Shown here one piece after another: positions 62,425-64,000 of a stretch of DNA of 64,000 bases. Every line of letters begins with the position of its first letter. Positions within the stretch are counted from its first letter, which is position 1. The notes beneath the pieces are model-generated. The model saw only the letters and a program-made list of their open reading frames with translations. It had not been told where the DNA came from and searched no databases. Source of the DNA: Prostheceraeus crozeri (lineage: Eukaryota > Platyhelminthes > Polycladida > Euryleptidae); NCBI GenBank assembly GCA_907163375.1, contig CAJQUW010000594.1, positions 35,147 through 99,146 of the forward strand, read 5' to 3'. The position numbers and the translations under genes are program-made.

Positions 62425-64000
62425 TTTACATTGTGGAAAATTGAATAATGAACCTCCCGTATAAGACAACAAAAGATTAGGCTACAAGACATAATAAATT
62501 GTATCGTTATTACCATCAAGAACGATGTATGATTACGAATAGTATACATGTATTTATGAATATGTTTATAACAATCAGCAAAATAACCAGTACATTACAA
62601 TAGCACATCAAATTGAGAACCGCTATGAGAATTCTAAGAAATTAATTTAGATTTTTAGAAATTTTTGTTATGATTCTAACAAATCCAATTCAATACCCAA
62701 ATATAGTCTCACAGATCAAACTGAAATGCGCTATAAAAACCTAGCAAAACAGATAAAATTTTAACAAAATAATCATCTAGTTTTTGATACAAAACATGTA
62801 ACGGTATACAAAACAGATAATACAATCTAGAAAAATTTGTGTGGAAGCAAAATGAGAATGTCATTGCACTTCTGGTGAAAATGTACATGTACATCTCTTG
62901 TTCGATAACAAGCTGATCACAGTCTTTATCAAGAAATCAGCTCTGAAGAATTCTGAAATTAGGCCAATAAAATCATAATTTCAATTCCGGGATCACGCAC
63001 CCTCTAATCCCGGGATTTCAATCCCGTAAAATGTATGAAAATCCCTTGCCACAGCGTGCTTGTTTAAAAGATATTCAATAAATTCGCCAGTGAGGTGACA
63101 AAAAAAGCGCCTTCCCTCAGTGTGGCCAGGGTTGAGTTGAGTTCAATGATGTAATAAGATAGTACTTGAAAATGTTCGCTAAAGTTCGTGATCTATGCAA
63201 AATACTCATGTTTTTGAGGCTATGAAAATAAATCTTCAGACACCAAAACAGTTCAATATTATTTACAAGTTCTTCTATTGACCATTCTTGATATAAATTC
63301 ACATTGATCATGGATGGATAAGGTCAAAAAGTCAGCAATGATTTCTTTCTAAATAGACATTGCTTTGATATGCCGGGAATCCATGAACTCATTCAGAAAT
63401 GTTTTGTTATTGTAATGTGAGTTATTTAAGTTTTCCAATCAATTATTTGCAATGTCCTGAAAATGAACAAACACAATGCATTGACGCTTCTGCATTCATG
63501 AACATCTTGGAGCTCATGATGACCTTAACAGGTCAGGAGAAGAAAACAACATGTCAAGAAGATTTCAACTCATTGTCACTGAAATTGGTTGATCATCTTT
63601 CATAAAGATCGCAGAATGCCGGTTCGCCTGGGCATAGGAATATACAGATTTCCTCAGACTTAAACTATATGATATATGCTGCATGAAAACGGTAGTTAAT
63701 CTTTAAAGAAAAAACGTAAATGAAATTCTGTTTTTAATAACGGAGTTTGTTTTTTATAAGCAGAGGTCTACACTGAAGTTTTAATAGCAAATATTCCGGA
63801 CCAAGCCACACTGCGAGCAAAGCAAACCAGAGCGATTGATAGCTTGCGGAGATACGGTTGCTCGCATTTACTCGAGAAGCTCGTGTTTGCTTTGCTTTCA
63901 GTGTGGCTGAGGCCTGGATCCGTGTTTTTAATGAGCGGCATCTCCTGTAATGGCAAGTTAAAAACTCACAGAGAAATGTCGAGAATGTCACAAAGTATGT
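62425..64000. other. Gene-free stretch
   Basis: 'cccgggatt' motifs at 62995-63035 mirror those at 61560 and may be ends of one element enclosing the Penelope fragment; this is weak. No gene is seen up to the window end. Confidence 0.35.

Overview
The window is animal nuclear DNA: AT-rich and gene-poor, with spliceosomal introns, poly(A) signals, tRNA-derived SINEs, LINE and Penelope-type reverse transcriptase relics, mariner-type transposons and MITEs. A marine invertebrate is likely. A metazoan-type histone mRNA 3' hairpin fits this and resembles the echinoderm form, but I cannot name the species. I found no convincing host protein-coding gene and no genuine rRNA, tRNA or CRISPR locus.

The main content is one complete Polinton/Maverick at 28359-51683 (23,325 bp). 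It has 5'-AG...CT-3' ends, terminal inverted repeats of about 1,085 bp and a perfect 6-bp target duplication (CACTTT). Its left arm, read rightward, carries a coiled-coil protein, an 88-aa protein, and a protein-primed family B DNA polymerase with two small introns; a 149-aa gene lies in this arm on the minus strand. The right arm, read leftward, carries a two-frame unknown gene, two RING-like proteins, a DEDD-exonuclease-like protein, a stand-alone copy of the polymerase N-terminal domain, a basic protein, the packaging ATPase, a 230-aa protein, a Cys-rich ORF, a chromodomain integrase, a core-like basic protein, the probable major capsid protein and an adenain-like protease. In the middle, two long paralogous proteins are read leftward. 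Opposite them a rightward cluster encodes two PC4-like proteins and a TATA-binding-protein-like protein.

The most interesting signals concern gene expression inside the Polinton. (1) It encodes its own 181-aa TBP-like protein beside two PC4-like proteins, and its promoters have TATA boxes. (2) Two genes end in a histone-type stem-loop about 30 nt after the stop (one after removal of a 3'-UTR intron), which predicts non-polyadenylated, S-phase-coupled mRNAs. (3) The polymerase promoter and the right-arm promoter are diverged copies of one module: two CCAAT boxes, a TATA box, a related leader, an exon coding only the initiator Met, and a 67-bp intron. The Met-only exon may be spliced to more than one downstream ORF. 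(4) The structural genes are packed with operon-like start/stop overlaps. Together these suggest an element with its own transcription programme, more like a DNA virus than a simple transposon.

The flanks (1-28352 and 51690-64000) are repeat debris: Penelope-type and LINE fragments, a 90-bp coding minisatellite inside a LINE C-terminus, a frameshifted DDxD transposon with about 220-bp inverted repeats, a truncated mariner, TTAA-flanked MITEs, other MITEs, tRNA-SINEs and several unnamed interspersed families.
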